From contig JAFNAG010000005.1 in NCBI GenBank assembly GCA_017860135.1, positions 1 to 37,809 on the forward strand: a stretch of DNA of 37,809 nucleotides, written 5' to 3'. Position numbers and translations under genes: made by a program. Numbering within the stretch: the stretch's first letter is position 1; each line of letters begins with the position of its first letter. This document shows positions 17,529 to 25,126 of the stretch, in pieces. The notes beneath the pieces were generated by a model. It was not told where the DNA came from. It made no database searches and was given only the letters and a program-made list of their open reading frames with translations. Origin of the DNA: Acidobacteriota bacterium. Its GTDB lineage: Bacteria > Acidobacteriota > UBA6911.

Positions 17529-17930
17529 CTACTTTGTGACGCGCCTGCCGCGCTTTCGGTAGCTTGCCTCGATGCTGCTCCGTATGCCGCCGCGAGGCGT
17601 GAATTCACCGCGTACTGTCATCCTGAGTGGACGGCAGGCCTGTACCAGGTCGTGGAGGATGCGATTCACGGCGTTTTCATAAAATATCCCGATGCTGCGG
17701 AACGCATTGATGTATTCCTTGAGCGACTTCAACTCGAGGCACCATCGGTCCGGGACGTAGTCCACGACGACGGTGCCGAAGTCCGGGAGACCGGTCCGGG
17801 GACAGATCGCAGTGTACTCAGGGATGTGAATGCGAATCTGATACCCGGCGTACTGGTTTTCCCAGCACTCGATTGCCGGCAACGCTGCGTCGATTCCGGA
17901 TCTGGCGTGCTTTTCAGTATAGCGTCTCAT
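17529..17930 (-). CDS. queF: NADPH-dependent 7-cyano-7-deazaguanine reductase (type I QueF)
   Basis: Reduces preQ0 to preQ1 in queuosine biosynthesis using NADPH. The 133-residue length and tunnel fold match unimodular type I QueF. The nucleophile is C43 in EYTAICPRTG and the acid is D50 in LPDFG; the family's ELKSLKEYINAFR (from 66) and FTPRGGI motifs are present. At the position where Bacillus QueF has FHE, this protein has FYEN, replacing a conserved histidine by tyrosine. The ATG at 17930 has AGGAGG 11 bases upstream. No other queuosine gene (queC, queD, queE) is in the window, and I did not see a preQ1 riboswitch upstream. Confidence 0.92.
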   Translation of the reverse strand: MRRYTEKHARSGIDAALPAIECWENQYAGYQIRIHIPEYTAICPRTGLPDFGTVVVDYVPDRWCLELKSLKEYINAFRSIGIFYENAVNRILHDLVQACRPLRMTVRGEFTPRGGIRSSIEASYRKRGRRVTK

Positions 17931-18157
17931 GTCAGACCGGACCTCCTGACTCCCTCATCAGATTCGTATTTGTGCACAGCATACTCGCCTTTCCGCACCT
18001 TGAAAAGACGAGATTCCGGCAACCGAAGGTTCACGGCGATCTTGCAGATCATCCTGCTATGGGGAATCATTCATTTTATATAAAGCCCGCCCCGGAGACG
18101 ACCGATAAGCAAGTTGTGTTTTCCGAAGGATTTGTGCGCGGCGAAACCATTCGTTGA

Positions 18158-18856
18158 GTGAACACCATGAGGATCAAGGCAGCGGATTTGCTTTTTATTT
18201 GCTCTCCCAGGCTGAATCAGCTGCAGATCCTGCGCATGATCGCCGCCAATCCGCACCTCACGCAGGCCGCATTGTCCGCAGAGTGCGGGCTGTCGGTATC
18301 CATGGTGAACAACTACATGAAGGAGCTTTGCGAAGCGGGTCTGATCGAGTACCGCCGGAAGAGCACGAAGAATGTTTCGTATCATCTCACCTCCCTGGGC
18401 CGTGCGCAGCTGGAATCCATGGAATCGGAACTCACCGGCGATGCCATTGCCCGCTTTGCGAAGACCAAAGAACGCCTCCTCGAGCGCATCCTGGCCCTTT
18501 GCGCCGGCATCCCATCTCCCCGGGTCGTGCTCTTTGGGACCGGCCACCTCTCAGAACTTGTCTTTCATGCCTTGGCCAGGTCCGAAATCGGCGTGATCGG
18601 AGTATGCGACGACAGTCGCCCCATCGGCAGCCGGTGGTGCGGATGCGAGATCCTGAATCCGCGGCAGCTCGTGGAACTGGCGCCGGATGCCGTCATCATC
18701 ACTGATTGGGGGCATGCCGATGAGATCTGGAATCGACTCGAAGCGCTCCTGCCGGGCCATATCCGGCTGATCCGGCTCGACCGCCACTCGCCCGCTGCCG
18801 GATCCGGCCGGGTGACGAGGCACCCCTCCCCAGGTTCCAAGCCCTCTATCGCATAA
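18158..18856 (+). CDS. Winged-helix regulator fused to a Rossmann-like domain
   Basis: Predicted DNA-binding regulator of 232 residues. The N-terminal part (about 15-85) is a MarR-like winged helix with LRMIAANPHLTQAALSAECGLS, the recognition-helix segment VSMVNNYMKELCEAG and the wing KNVSYHLTS. A linker helix leads to a C-terminal domain (about 120-215) that starts RVVLFGTGHLSELVFHAL, continues with a beta strand IGVIGVCDDS, and has PDAVIITDWGHADEI. This resembles nucleotide-binding folds of the Rossmann/CoA-binding type. The architecture parallels the redox sensor Rex without clear sequence identity to it. The start is GTG 18158 or ATG 18167. It is monocistronic between queF (divergent) and xseA. 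Confidence 0.75.
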   Translation: MNTMRIKAADLLFICSPRLNQLQILRMIAANPHLTQAALSAECGLSVSMVNNYMKELCEAGLIEYRRKSTKNVSYHLTSLGRAQLESMESELTGDAIARFAKTKERLLERILALCAGIPSPRVVLFGTGHLSELVFHALARSEIGVIGVCDDSRPIGSRWCGCEILNPRQLVELAPDAVIITDWGHADEIWNRLEALLPGHIRLIRLDRHSPAAGSGRVTRHPSPGSKPSIA

Positions 18857-18865
18857 ACCGACTGC

Positions 18866-18943
18866 GAATGCGGAGTTTTCGAATGCGAATTGCGGATTCC
18901 GCATTCGAAGGATTCCGCATTCCGAGTTCCGCATTCCGCATTT
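18866..18943. repeat. Palindromic spacer repeat built of GAATGCGGA units
   Basis: The arms at 18866-18887 and 18900-18922 form an imperfect inverted repeat around a 12-base loop, each arm carrying GAATGCGGA and TTCGAATGCG. The right side then continues as tandem ATTCCGCATTC units to about 18943. It fills most of the spacer before xseA. A degenerate copy lies at 20705-20728. I know no function; it may be a mobile palindromic repeat or an RNA stem. Confidence 0.7.
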
Positions 18944-18976
18944 GTACATCGGTTGGCTTCATGATAAACAAGAAGC

Positions 18977-20317
18977 GTGGATTCAATCGCTCAGCGCAAG
19001 ATTTATACGATTTTTGAAGTCACCACCGAAATCAAGCAGGCCCTCGAACGGTTCGGCATTGTGTGGGTGCAGGGGGAAATCTCCAATTTCAAGCATCACA
19101 CTTCCGGTCACATGTATTTCAGTCTCAAGGATGACCGGGCGCAACTCAGGGCTGCCTGTTTCAGGAACAACAACCACTACCTGAAATTCCGCCCGGAGGA
19201 CGGGCTGGAAGTGCTGGCGCGTGGCAGGATCAGCGTGTACGAGCCGCGGGGGGATTACCAGCTTCTGGTCGAATACATGGAGCCGGTTGGCATTGGCTCG
19301 CTTCAGCTGGCCTTTGAGCAACTCAAGCAGAAACTCCGCAAGGAAGGACTTTTTGCAGAGGAGCACAAGGTCCGTCTGCCGCTGCTTCCGAAGAAGGTCG
19401 GCGTGGTCACTTCCCCGACCGGCGCCGCCATCCGGGACATGCTGCGAATCCTGAACCGGCGCAACGCGTCGCTGGACATCCTGATATATCCGGCCCGGGT
19501 TCAGGGTGCCGGAGCGGCGGAAGAGATCGCGGCCGGCGTGCGGTACTTCAACACGCGCGACGACGTTGACGTGATCGTCGTCGCCCGTGGCGGCGGCTCG
19601 ATCGAGGACCTATGGGCGTTCAACGAGGAGGCCGTCGCCCGCGCCATCTTTGACTCCGTCCTGCCGGTGATTTCCGCAGTCGGGCACGAGGTGGATTTTA
19701 CCATCGCGGATTTTGTCGCGGACCTGCGCGCGCCTACTCCCTCGGCAGCTGCCGAAATGGTCTCCGGAGCACGGGACGATCTGCTGGTCACGGTGCGTTC
19801 CCTGAGCCGGCGCGCCGTGCAGGCTGTGCGTCTGCTCATCGAAAAGCGGCGTTCTTCCCTGGAGCGTCTGGCACGCAATCGCGCATTCAACATCGCGTCC
19901 AACAAGGTGAGGGAGCTCCAGCAGCGATTCGATGAGGCCACCCTGAGAGCGACGCAGGCAATGGCGGGAAATCTGACGCGCCTTCGGCATCGGGAGCGGA
20001 TGCTGCATACGCGCCTTGTCAAGGTGGACTTGCGCCTGGCGATCGCGAGAAGGCGTGAGATTCTTGCCGGCAAGAAGAATCGGCTCAGGTCCGGCGCCCG
20101 GTCCTTGCTGCAGCGCATGAGATCCCGGCTGGAATTGGACATGGGGCGCATGAATGCGCTCAGCCCTCTGGCAATCCTCCAGCGCGGCTATGCCATCTGC
20201 CGCAACGAACAGGGGTTGATCCTGCGGGATGCCGGTCTGGTCACCCCCGGAGATCGTGTGGAAGTGAAACTGGCGCGCGGGGAGCTTGACTGCCGGGTGG
20301 AACAACAGAAGATCTGA
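18977..20317 (+). CDS. xseA: Exodeoxyribonuclease VII large subunit
   Basis: Catalytic subunit of ExoVII, which degrades single-stranded DNA from both ends. The 446-residue protein opens with an OB-fold (about 1-100) containing WVQGEISNFKHHTSGHMYFSLKD. The catalytic core follows with VGVVTSPTGAAIRDM, DVIVVARGGGSIEDLWAFNEE and PVISAVGHEVDFTIADFVADLRAPTPSAAAE. A long coiled-coil region (about 265-380) and a C-terminal barrel segment with SPLAILQRGYAIC complete the family layout. The start is GTG at 18977; the reading MDSIAQRKIYT aligns well with the OB-fold start. It heads the xseA-xseB-ispA-tlyA-nadK cluster. Confidence 0.97.
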   Translation: MDSIAQRKIYTIFEVTTEIKQALERFGIVWVQGEISNFKHHTSGHMYFSLKDDRAQLRAACFRNNNHYLKFRPEDGLEVLARGRISVYEPRGDYQLLVEYMEPVGIGSLQLAFEQLKQKLRKEGLFAEEHKVRLPLLPKKVGVVTSPTGAAIRDMLRILNRRNASLDILIYPARVQGAGAAEEIAAGVRYFNTRDDVDVIVVARGGGSIEDLWAFNEEAVARAIFDSVLPVISAVGHEVDFTIADFVADLRAPTPSAAAEMVSGARDDLLVTVRSLSRRAVQAVRLLIEKRRSSLERLARNRAFNIASNKVRELQQRFDEATLRATQAMAGNLTRLRHRERMLHTRLVKVDLRLAIARRREILAGKKNRLRSGARSLLQRMRSRLELDMGRMNALSPLAILQRGYAICRNEQGLILRDAGLVTPGDRVEVKLARGELDCRVEQQKI

Positions 20318-20451
20318 CCATGCGTGTGTTTTGATCCGCCGGCCTGGAATGCGTAATGAGCGTATTCCGTTCTCTCCCGGCGATTGCGGGAGCCTGCAGG
20401 TGAAGCCCGCGCGTCCGGCAGGGGCTGTCTGGCAATGTGCGGAGGAGCGAC

Positions 20452-20694
20452 GTGGAAATGAAAATGAAGGATTTTGAGGGCAGCTTGAAACAGCTCGAGG
20501 AAATTGTTCTTCAGCTCGAGGGGGGAGATCTCACGCTGGACAAGGCTCTGGCTCTCTTTGAAGAAGGCATCAAGATCAGCCGGTATTGCAGCTCCAAGCT
20601 GGAGGAAGCAGAGCGCAAGGTGGAGACCCTGATCAAAGACGCAGACGGAAGCCTTGTGGAATCCCCTTTTGCGAGTGACGAAGAAGAGGCTTGA
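20452..20694 (+). CDS. xseB: Exodeoxyribonuclease VII small subunit
   Basis: Small helical subunit of ExoVII that binds the coiled-coil arms of XseA. About 80 residues with the family signature FEGSLKQLEEIVLQLEGGDLTLDKALALFEEGIKISRYCSSKLEEAERKV written across residues 6-55. The C-terminal tail is acidic. GGAGGA at 20441-20446 lies 5 bases before the GTG at 20452 and 11 before the ATG at 20458, so either could be the start. It lies 134 bp downstream of xseA; the gap holds only short hairpins, including CTCCCG/CGGGAG near 20374-20393. Confidence 0.94.
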   Translation: MEMKMKDFEGSLKQLEEIVLQLEGGDLTLDKALALFEEGIKISRYCSSKLEEAERKVETLIKDADGSLVESPFASDEEEA

Positions 20695-20704
20695 ACGAAA
20701 TCGG

Positions 20705-20728
20705 GATGCGGAAATTTCGAGTGCGATT
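20705..20728. repeat. Degenerate copy of the GAATGCGGA palindromic repeat
   Basis: This stretch matches the left arm of the repeat at 18866-18891 at about 21 of 26 aligned positions, with two single-base gaps. It lies in the xseB-ispA spacer, so copies of the family bracket xseAB. Confidence 0.5.
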
Positions 20729-20822
20729 CTGGCGGGTCATTACTTGTTGCGCTGACATCTTGCGGTAAGCGCAGTTGCGCGGGCTGAAAGTGGCCAGGCC
20801 GGGATGTTTGTTGCGGAATGCG

Positions 20823-21707
20823 ATGGATATCCAAGTCTATCTGTCCGAACTGAAAGCTGAGGTCGACCGATGCCTGGACCGGCTCCTCCCGGGCGAGCAT
20901 ACGGATCCGGTCACGATCCATCGTGCCATGAGGTATTCGGTTTTTGCCGGCGGAAAACGAGTGCGTCCGATCCTGGTGCTGGCGGCGGGGGAGAGCGTGG
21001 GCGGGGTGCGAGGCGCGCTGCTGCACCTCGGGGCGGGCATTGAAATGATGCACACCTACTCTCTGATCCACGACGACCTCCCTGCGCTGGATAACGACGA
21101 TCTCAGGCGCGGGCGCCCCACATGTCACAAGGTGTTCGGGGATGCCATGGCGATCCTGGCCGGCGACGCCCTGATGACCCGCTCCTACCAAGTGCTGGCA
21201 GATTTGCCCGGCGTCGCCGATCCGGTCCGGCTTGCCATCATCCGCGAGATCGCCTTCGCGACGGGTACTGTGGAAGCCATGATCGGCGGCCAGGTCGTAG
21301 ATCTGGAAGCGGAAGGCAAACCAGTCGAGGCTTCGGTACTCGAGTATATCCACCGCTCGAAGACAGGAGCTCTTCTGACCGCCTGCACTCGTTGCGCTGC
21401 ACTGGCAGCCGGTGCCGATTCGGGCCAGTTGCGGGCCCTGACGGAGTATGGCCGCAAGATCGGGCTTGCGTTCCAGATCATCGATGACATCCTCGACGTA
21501 ACATGCACCAGCGAAGAGCTCGGGAAGACGGCGGGCAAGGACCAGAAGGCGAAGAAGGCGACCTATCCTGCGCTTTACGGCATCGAGGCTTCCCGCCGCA
21601 AAGCCCGGGAGCTGATCCTCGGCGCGGTGGAGGAAGTCCGGGATCTGGGTGAGCGGGCCGAACCGCTGCGCGAACTGGCTCAGTTTGTCTGCAGCAGGAC
21701 TGCATGA
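20823..21707 (+). CDS. ispA: Polyprenyl (farnesyl/geranylgeranyl) diphosphate synthase
   Basis: Condenses isopentenyl diphosphate with allylic diphosphates to make short-chain prenyl diphosphates. The 294-residue protein has GGKRVRP, the first aspartate-rich motif DDLPALDNDDLRRG with two extra residues as in bacterial FPP synthases, the GDAL motif, IGGQVVDLE and the second aspartate motif QIIDDILD, followed by KDQKAKKATYP. This layout fits type II FPP synthase (IspA). I chose the ATG at 20823 (MDIQVYLSELK) rather than the upstream in-frame start at 20775. tlyA begins 4 bp after the stop. In many bacteria dxs sits between ispA and tlyA; it is absent here. Chain length cannot be fixed by eye. 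Confidence 0.94.
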   Translation: MDIQVYLSELKAEVDRCLDRLLPGEHTDPVTIHRAMRYSVFAGGKRVRPILVLAAGESVGGVRGALLHLGAGIEMMHTYSLIHDDLPALDNDDLRRGRPTCHKVFGDAMAILAGDALMTRSYQVLADLPGVADPVRLAIIREIAFATGTVEAMIGGQVVDLEAEGKPVEASVLEYIHRSKTGALLTACTRCAALAAGADSGQLRALTEYGRKIGLAFQIIDDILDVTCTSEELGKTAGKDQKAKKATYPALYGIEASRRKARELILGAVEEVRDLGERAEPLRELAQFVCSRTA

Positions 21708-21711
21708 CTTC

Positions 21712-22506
21712 ATGACAAGTCCCAGGCGACGCATTGACCAGCTGCTCGTGGAGCTGGGGATAGCGGACAGCCGGCACAAGGCTCAGGCCCTCCTCCTGGC
21801 AGGCCAGGTGCTGGTGAATGAGCAAAAAGTCGAAAAGCCGGGCCGGATGGTGGATCCCGAAGCCTCAATCCGGATTCTCGGAGAAATGCCTTTTGTCAGC
21901 CGGGCTGGAGGAAAGCTGCAGGCTGCCCTGGATCACTTCCATATCGAAGTCGCAGGCCGAATCTGTGCCGACCTGGGGGCTTCGACGGGAGGATTCACCG
22001 ATTGCCTTCTGCAGAACGGCGCCGCCGAAGTCCATGCATTCGATGTCGGCGTCAGCCAGCTCGCCTGGAAACTGCGCTCCGATCCTCGAGTGACGGTCCA
22101 CGAACATTGCAACGTGCGCTACATCAATGCGCAGGACCTGCCGCCGCTGCTCACCCTGATAACGGTGGACCTGTCATTCATCTCGTTGACGAAGATCCTG
22201 GAACCCCTGTCGGCTGCACTCCGGGGATGTCTGGGACTCTCGCGTCCGCTGCCGGCCGGCCTTCAGGCGGACCTGATCGTGCTCGTGAAACCCCAGTTCG
22301 AAGTTGGAAAGGGGGAAGTGGGCAAGGGGGGAATCGTGCGGGATGATCGCAAACGGCTTACAGCTCTCGCCCGGGTCAAGGAGTCAGCTTTGGCTGCGGG
22401 TTTCATCATTTCCGGCGATCTGCTGTCTCCCGTACCCGGCGCCGGGGGAAATCAGGAATTTTTGCTCCATTTGCAGCTGCCATTTGTTCTATCATCTGGC
22501 TCATGA
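21712..22506 (+). CDS. tlyA: TlyA family rRNA (cytidine-2'-O)-methyltransferase
   Basis: S4-domain RNA methyltransferase of the TlyA/FtsJ-like group, which 2'-O-methylates cytidines in 16S and/or 23S rRNA; some members are annotated as hemolysins. The 264-residue protein has an N-terminal S4 RNA-binding domain (about 3-60, RRRIDQLLVELGIADSRHKAQ), then a Rossmann methyltransferase domain with the SAM motif CADLGASTGGFTDCLLQNGA near residue 85, TVDLSFISLTKIL, and VLVKPQFEVGKGEVGKGG, which supplies the catalytic lysine. The ATG at 21712 lies 4 bp after ispA. Its stop overlaps the nadK ATG by four bases. Confidence 0.95.
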   Translation: MTSPRRRIDQLLVELGIADSRHKAQALLLAGQVLVNEQKVEKPGRMVDPEASIRILGEMPFVSRAGGKLQAALDHFHIEVAGRICADLGASTGGFTDCLLQNGAAEVHAFDVGVSQLAWKLRSDPRVTVHEHCNVRYINAQDLPPLLTLITVDLSFISLTKILEPLSAALRGCLGLSRPLPAGLQADLIVLVKPQFEVGKGEVGKGGIVRDDRKRLTALARVKESALAAGFIISGDLLSPVPGAGGNQEFLLHLQLPFVLSSGS

Positions 22507-23363
22507 ATTCCCCAATACGCAGGATCGGCATGGTATTGAAGCGTCACGATCCCCATGTCCGGGAATACGTGACCGAGATCATCCCCTGGTTGCAGGCGCG
22601 TGGCGTAGAGGTATTCCTCGACCACGAAACAGCTGCCCAGTATCCGGGCTCCCGCAGTGTTCCGGCGCCGGAAGAATTGCCCGCGCACGCGGACATCATG
22701 GCGGTGTTCGGGGGCGACGGCACATTTTTGTACGCCGCCAGGCTGATGTGCGGAAGCAGCGTCCCTCTCCTGGGAATCAACCTCGGTTCGCTCGGCTTTC
22801 TGGCGGAGGTGAAGATCGAGGAGATGCACGCGGCCTTCGAGCGCCTCCTGGCAGGGAACTACCGGATCCAGGAGCGCGTGCTCATTGAAGTAAAAGTGCG
22901 CCGGAACAGGACGGAAGTGGCCCGTTATCTGGCATTGAACGACGCCGTGATCAACAAGGGCGCTCTGGCCCGGATTATCGAGCTCGAAGTTTGGGTGAAC
23001 GCCGAGCTCGTAACCATCACCCGCGCCGACGGGCTGATCATTTCAACGCCGACCGGTTCGACCGCCTATTCCATTTCCGCCGGCGGACCGATTGTCTATC
23101 CTACTCTCGGCGCATTTATCATCACTCCGATCTGTCCGCATACCCTGTCCAACCGGCCGGTCGTGGTCCCGGACGGCTCACCTGTAGGTGTCTGCCTGCG
23201 TCACGGGGCTGACGTCATGTTGACTGTGGATGGCCAGGTCGGCATGCCGCTGCATCAGGGGGACTGCATTGCCATGGAGAAAGCCGGCTCGACGATCCGG
23301 CTGGTTCAGGCCACGGATGCCACCTTCTTCAAGTTGCTGCGCGAAAAGCTCAAGTGGAACTGA
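22503..23363 (+). CDS. nadK: NAD kinase
   Basis: Phosphorylates NAD+ to NADP+ using ATP or polyphosphate. The 286-residue product shows the GGDGTFLYAAR motif (70-80), the LGINLGSLGFLAEV segment, the NDAVIN motif and the conserved TPTGSTAYSISAGGPIVYP stretch. Length is standard. The ATG overlaps the tlyA stop (ATGA), giving translational coupling; the same tlyA-nadK or nadK-recN order is frequent in bacteria. It is the last gene of the cluster. The following 260 bp contain a GC-rich hairpin but no recN. Confidence 0.96.
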   Translation: MNSPIRRIGMVLKRHDPHVREYVTEIIPWLQARGVEVFLDHETAAQYPGSRSVPAPEELPAHADIMAVFGGDGTFLYAARLMCGSSVPLLGINLGSLGFLAEVKIEEMHAAFERLLAGNYRIQERVLIEVKVRRNRTEVARYLALNDAVINKGALARIIELEVWVNAELVTITRADGLIISTPTGSTAYSISAGGPIVYPTLGAFIITPICPHTLSNRPVVVPDGSPVGVCLRHGADVMLTVDGQVGMPLHQGDCIAMEKAGSTIRLVQATDATFFKLLREKLKWN

Positions 23364-23527
23364 AAGTTCCGACAGCAGGGAGCCTGACCGGCATCAGGAC
23401 CTGGGTTCGTTCGGGTGGCGTCGGGAGCAAAGCAACCTGTTCGGGGCCCCACCTTCAGGGGCCGCACGCGTCCGCGTGAAGCTGGCGGGAAACCACTCTG
23501 AGAAGTGAGCGTACGTTCCAACAGGAA

Positions 23528-23568
23528 GCGCGGGCTGAAGCCAAGTGGGCGCGGACTCCAGCCCGCGC
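23528..23568. terminator. GC-rich hairpin between convergent nadK and maf
   Basis: GCGCGGGCTG (23528-23537) and CAGCCCGCGC (23559-23568) form a perfect 10-bp stem with a 21-base loop in the 261-bp spacer between the convergent ends of nadK and maf. There is no T-tract, so factor-independent termination is uncertain. The rest of the spacer shows no gene. Confidence 0.4.
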
Positions 23569-23624
23569 GCCGCAACCATGGACAATGCCTCGCCCGACGT
23601 CCCGAGCGCCGTTTCACAATTTGC

Positions 23625-24314
23625 TCAGAGACCATGTCCCGGCTGTTTCCTGACAAAAGTCGCTCCGGTCGGGCGCGCCGGGCATGAGATGCAGTATCCG
23701 AGCCTTCGGCATAATCGGGCGAAGGTGAAGACAGGGAAGCCGACGACGTTGAAATAGCAGCCTTCGATTCTGTCTATGAAGAGCGAGGCGTATCCCTGGA
23801 TTGCATAGGCGCCGGCTTTGTCGCGGTATTCGCCTGTGGAGACATACCATTCGATGTCTTGGCGGCTGAGGCGGCGGAAATGAACACGCGACCTTGCCCA
23901 AGCGGATCTCGAACGGCCTGCGGCAATGTCGATCAGGCAGATGCCGGTGACCACCTCGTGCCAGCGGCCGCTGAGGCTGCGCAGCATGTCTCCGGCCTCT
24001 TGTGGGGAGGCGGGTTTTCCCATAAACCGGCCCTTGACGATCACCACGGTATCCGCCCCGATAATGATCCCGACTCGATGCCGAACGGCCGCAGCGCGCG
24101 CCTTGACACGGGCGGCCCGCACGGTGAAAGCACCTGCCGTCTCACCCGGTCCTGGCTCCGGTTCGGGGATATTGCCGGGTTCTATGCGCGGGGCAAAACC
24201 AAGCGCAGCAAGAATTTCGCGTCGCCGCGGCGAAGCGGATGCCAGAATGAACGGAACGTCCACTGCCGGGAGGGTTGTAAACGCTTTCGCTCTCTGGTAC
24301 TTTAACGCCGTCAT
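23625..24314 (-). CDS. maf: Maf family nucleoside triphosphate pyrophosphatase
   Basis: Predicted dTTP/UTP pyrophosphatase that removes non-canonical or excess nucleotides. The 229-residue protein has ILASASPRRREILAALGF, IIGADTVV, GKPASPQEAGDMLRSLSGRWHEVVTG, and the block YVSTGEYRDKAGAYAIQG followed by IDRIEGCYFNVVGFP. The last 30 residues after the family fold form an unusual Cys/Arg-containing tail. An N-terminal extension of about 20 residues precedes the first strand. The start is the ATG at 24314. It is divergent from the DUF721 gene. Confidence 0.94.
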   Translation of the reverse strand: MTALKYQRAKAFTTLPAVDVPFILASASPRRREILAALGFAPRIEPGNIPEPEPGPGETAGAFTVRAARVKARAAAVRHRVGIIIGADTVVIVKGRFMGKPASPQEAGDMLRSLSGRWHEVVTGICLIDIAAGRSRSAWARSRVHFRRLSRQDIEWYVSTGEYRDKAGAYAIQGYASLFIDRIEGCYFNVVGFPVFTFARLCRRLGYCISCPARPTGATFVRKQPGHGL

Positions 24315-24407
24315 CCTAAGATCAAGTCCCCGATGAGGTTGCGAAGCGGCATCCGGCCGCGAAACCAGTCCGATGCCATGCGCCCTGAATATATAGCATA
24401 CACAGCA

Positions 24408-24695
24408 ATGGAACCAGTCTCGACCGTCCTTTTTTCCCTGTATCGCGGCACGCCGTCACGTGAGGACTGGCTGCTCGCTTGCCTGCAAGGGGCATGGCCG
24501 GGATTGTTGGGCGAGGCCGTGGCCAATGCATGCAGGCCGGCCCAACTGAAGGGCAGGGAGCTTACGATCGAAGTGGCCGACGCGGCTTGGCTGCCGGCCT
24601 TGGCCGGTATGAAAGCCGAGTTCCTGAAGCGGATTCGTGAGGCGGCCGGACACGAAATACAGGAGCTGACCTTTGTCTGCAATGGTGTAAATTGA
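24408..24695 (+). CDS. DUF721 (DciA-like) protein
   Basis: Short protein of about 95 residues resembling the DUF721 family, which includes DciA, the helicase-loading factor used by most bacteria without DnaC. Characteristic features are the W at LQGAWPGLLGEAVANACRPAQLKGRELTIEVADAAWLPALAGMKAEFLKRI, spanning most of the protein, and a hydrophobic C-terminal strand. The start is uncertain: ATGs at 24333, 24378 and 24408 are all in frame. The last gives a protein beginning MEPVSTVL just before the conserved core. It lies divergently from maf and alone on its transcript. Confidence 0.72.
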   Translation: MEPVSTVLFSLYRGTPSREDWLLACLQGAWPGLLGEAVANACRPAQLKGRELTIEVADAAWLPALAGMKAEFLKRIREAAGHEIQELTFVCNGVN

Positions 24696-25126
24696 TTCCT
24701 GCTTCACCCCGGGTCTAATGCCATAACCTCCTCCCGTTTCCTGATCCCGCTGGTCTGCAGGCAGTCCCGGAGCTCCCTCCCTGCTGAGAGATTTTGGATC
24801 CGGAGGGCTGTTTTGCCGTCTAAGGAAAGTTGGGTGCTCAAAGTCGTCTTTGGCGTCAGGAAGAATGCGTGCGATCATGCTGCAATTCAGGCTGGCCGGC
24901 GACGCCTTCCTCACTGGGCCGCTGCTGCGCGCACGCGGTTTCCGGGGGCTCATCGGACCGAATGACGGTTCGCGGCGCAAGGGCAACGGCATGGACGTCC
25001 GCTTCGGTCTCAATCCCGGGCCCGGCGGAATGGGTCTGGTTCTGAACACAGATATAGTGTTAGAATAGCAGGTTTTATAGGCGAGCGGCGCGGTGCGCTG
25101 ACGCATTTGAGTCCATGGAGTCTGAG
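24696..25126. other. Spacer before the propeller gene, 431 bp
   Basis: I see no gene in this stretch. Several frames are open by chance because of high GC, including a long minus-strand frame, but none of the peptides resembles a known family. It contains the extended -10 promoter of the propeller gene at 25058-25066. Confidence 0.5.
25058..25066 (+). promoter_or_regulatory. Extended -10 promoter of the propeller gene
   Basis: TGTTAGAAT (TGn plus TAGAAT at 25061-25066) matches the extended -10 pattern seen before other genes in this window. No good -35 box is present. Transcription would start near 25073, giving a leader of about 54 bases to the ATG at 25127. Confidence 0.4.

Noticed and set aside
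22490-22503. TATCAT seven bases before the nadK ATG, suggesting a second leaderless promoter
   Set aside because: No acceptable -35 or TG extension is present, and nadK is already coupled to tlyA by a four-base overlap.
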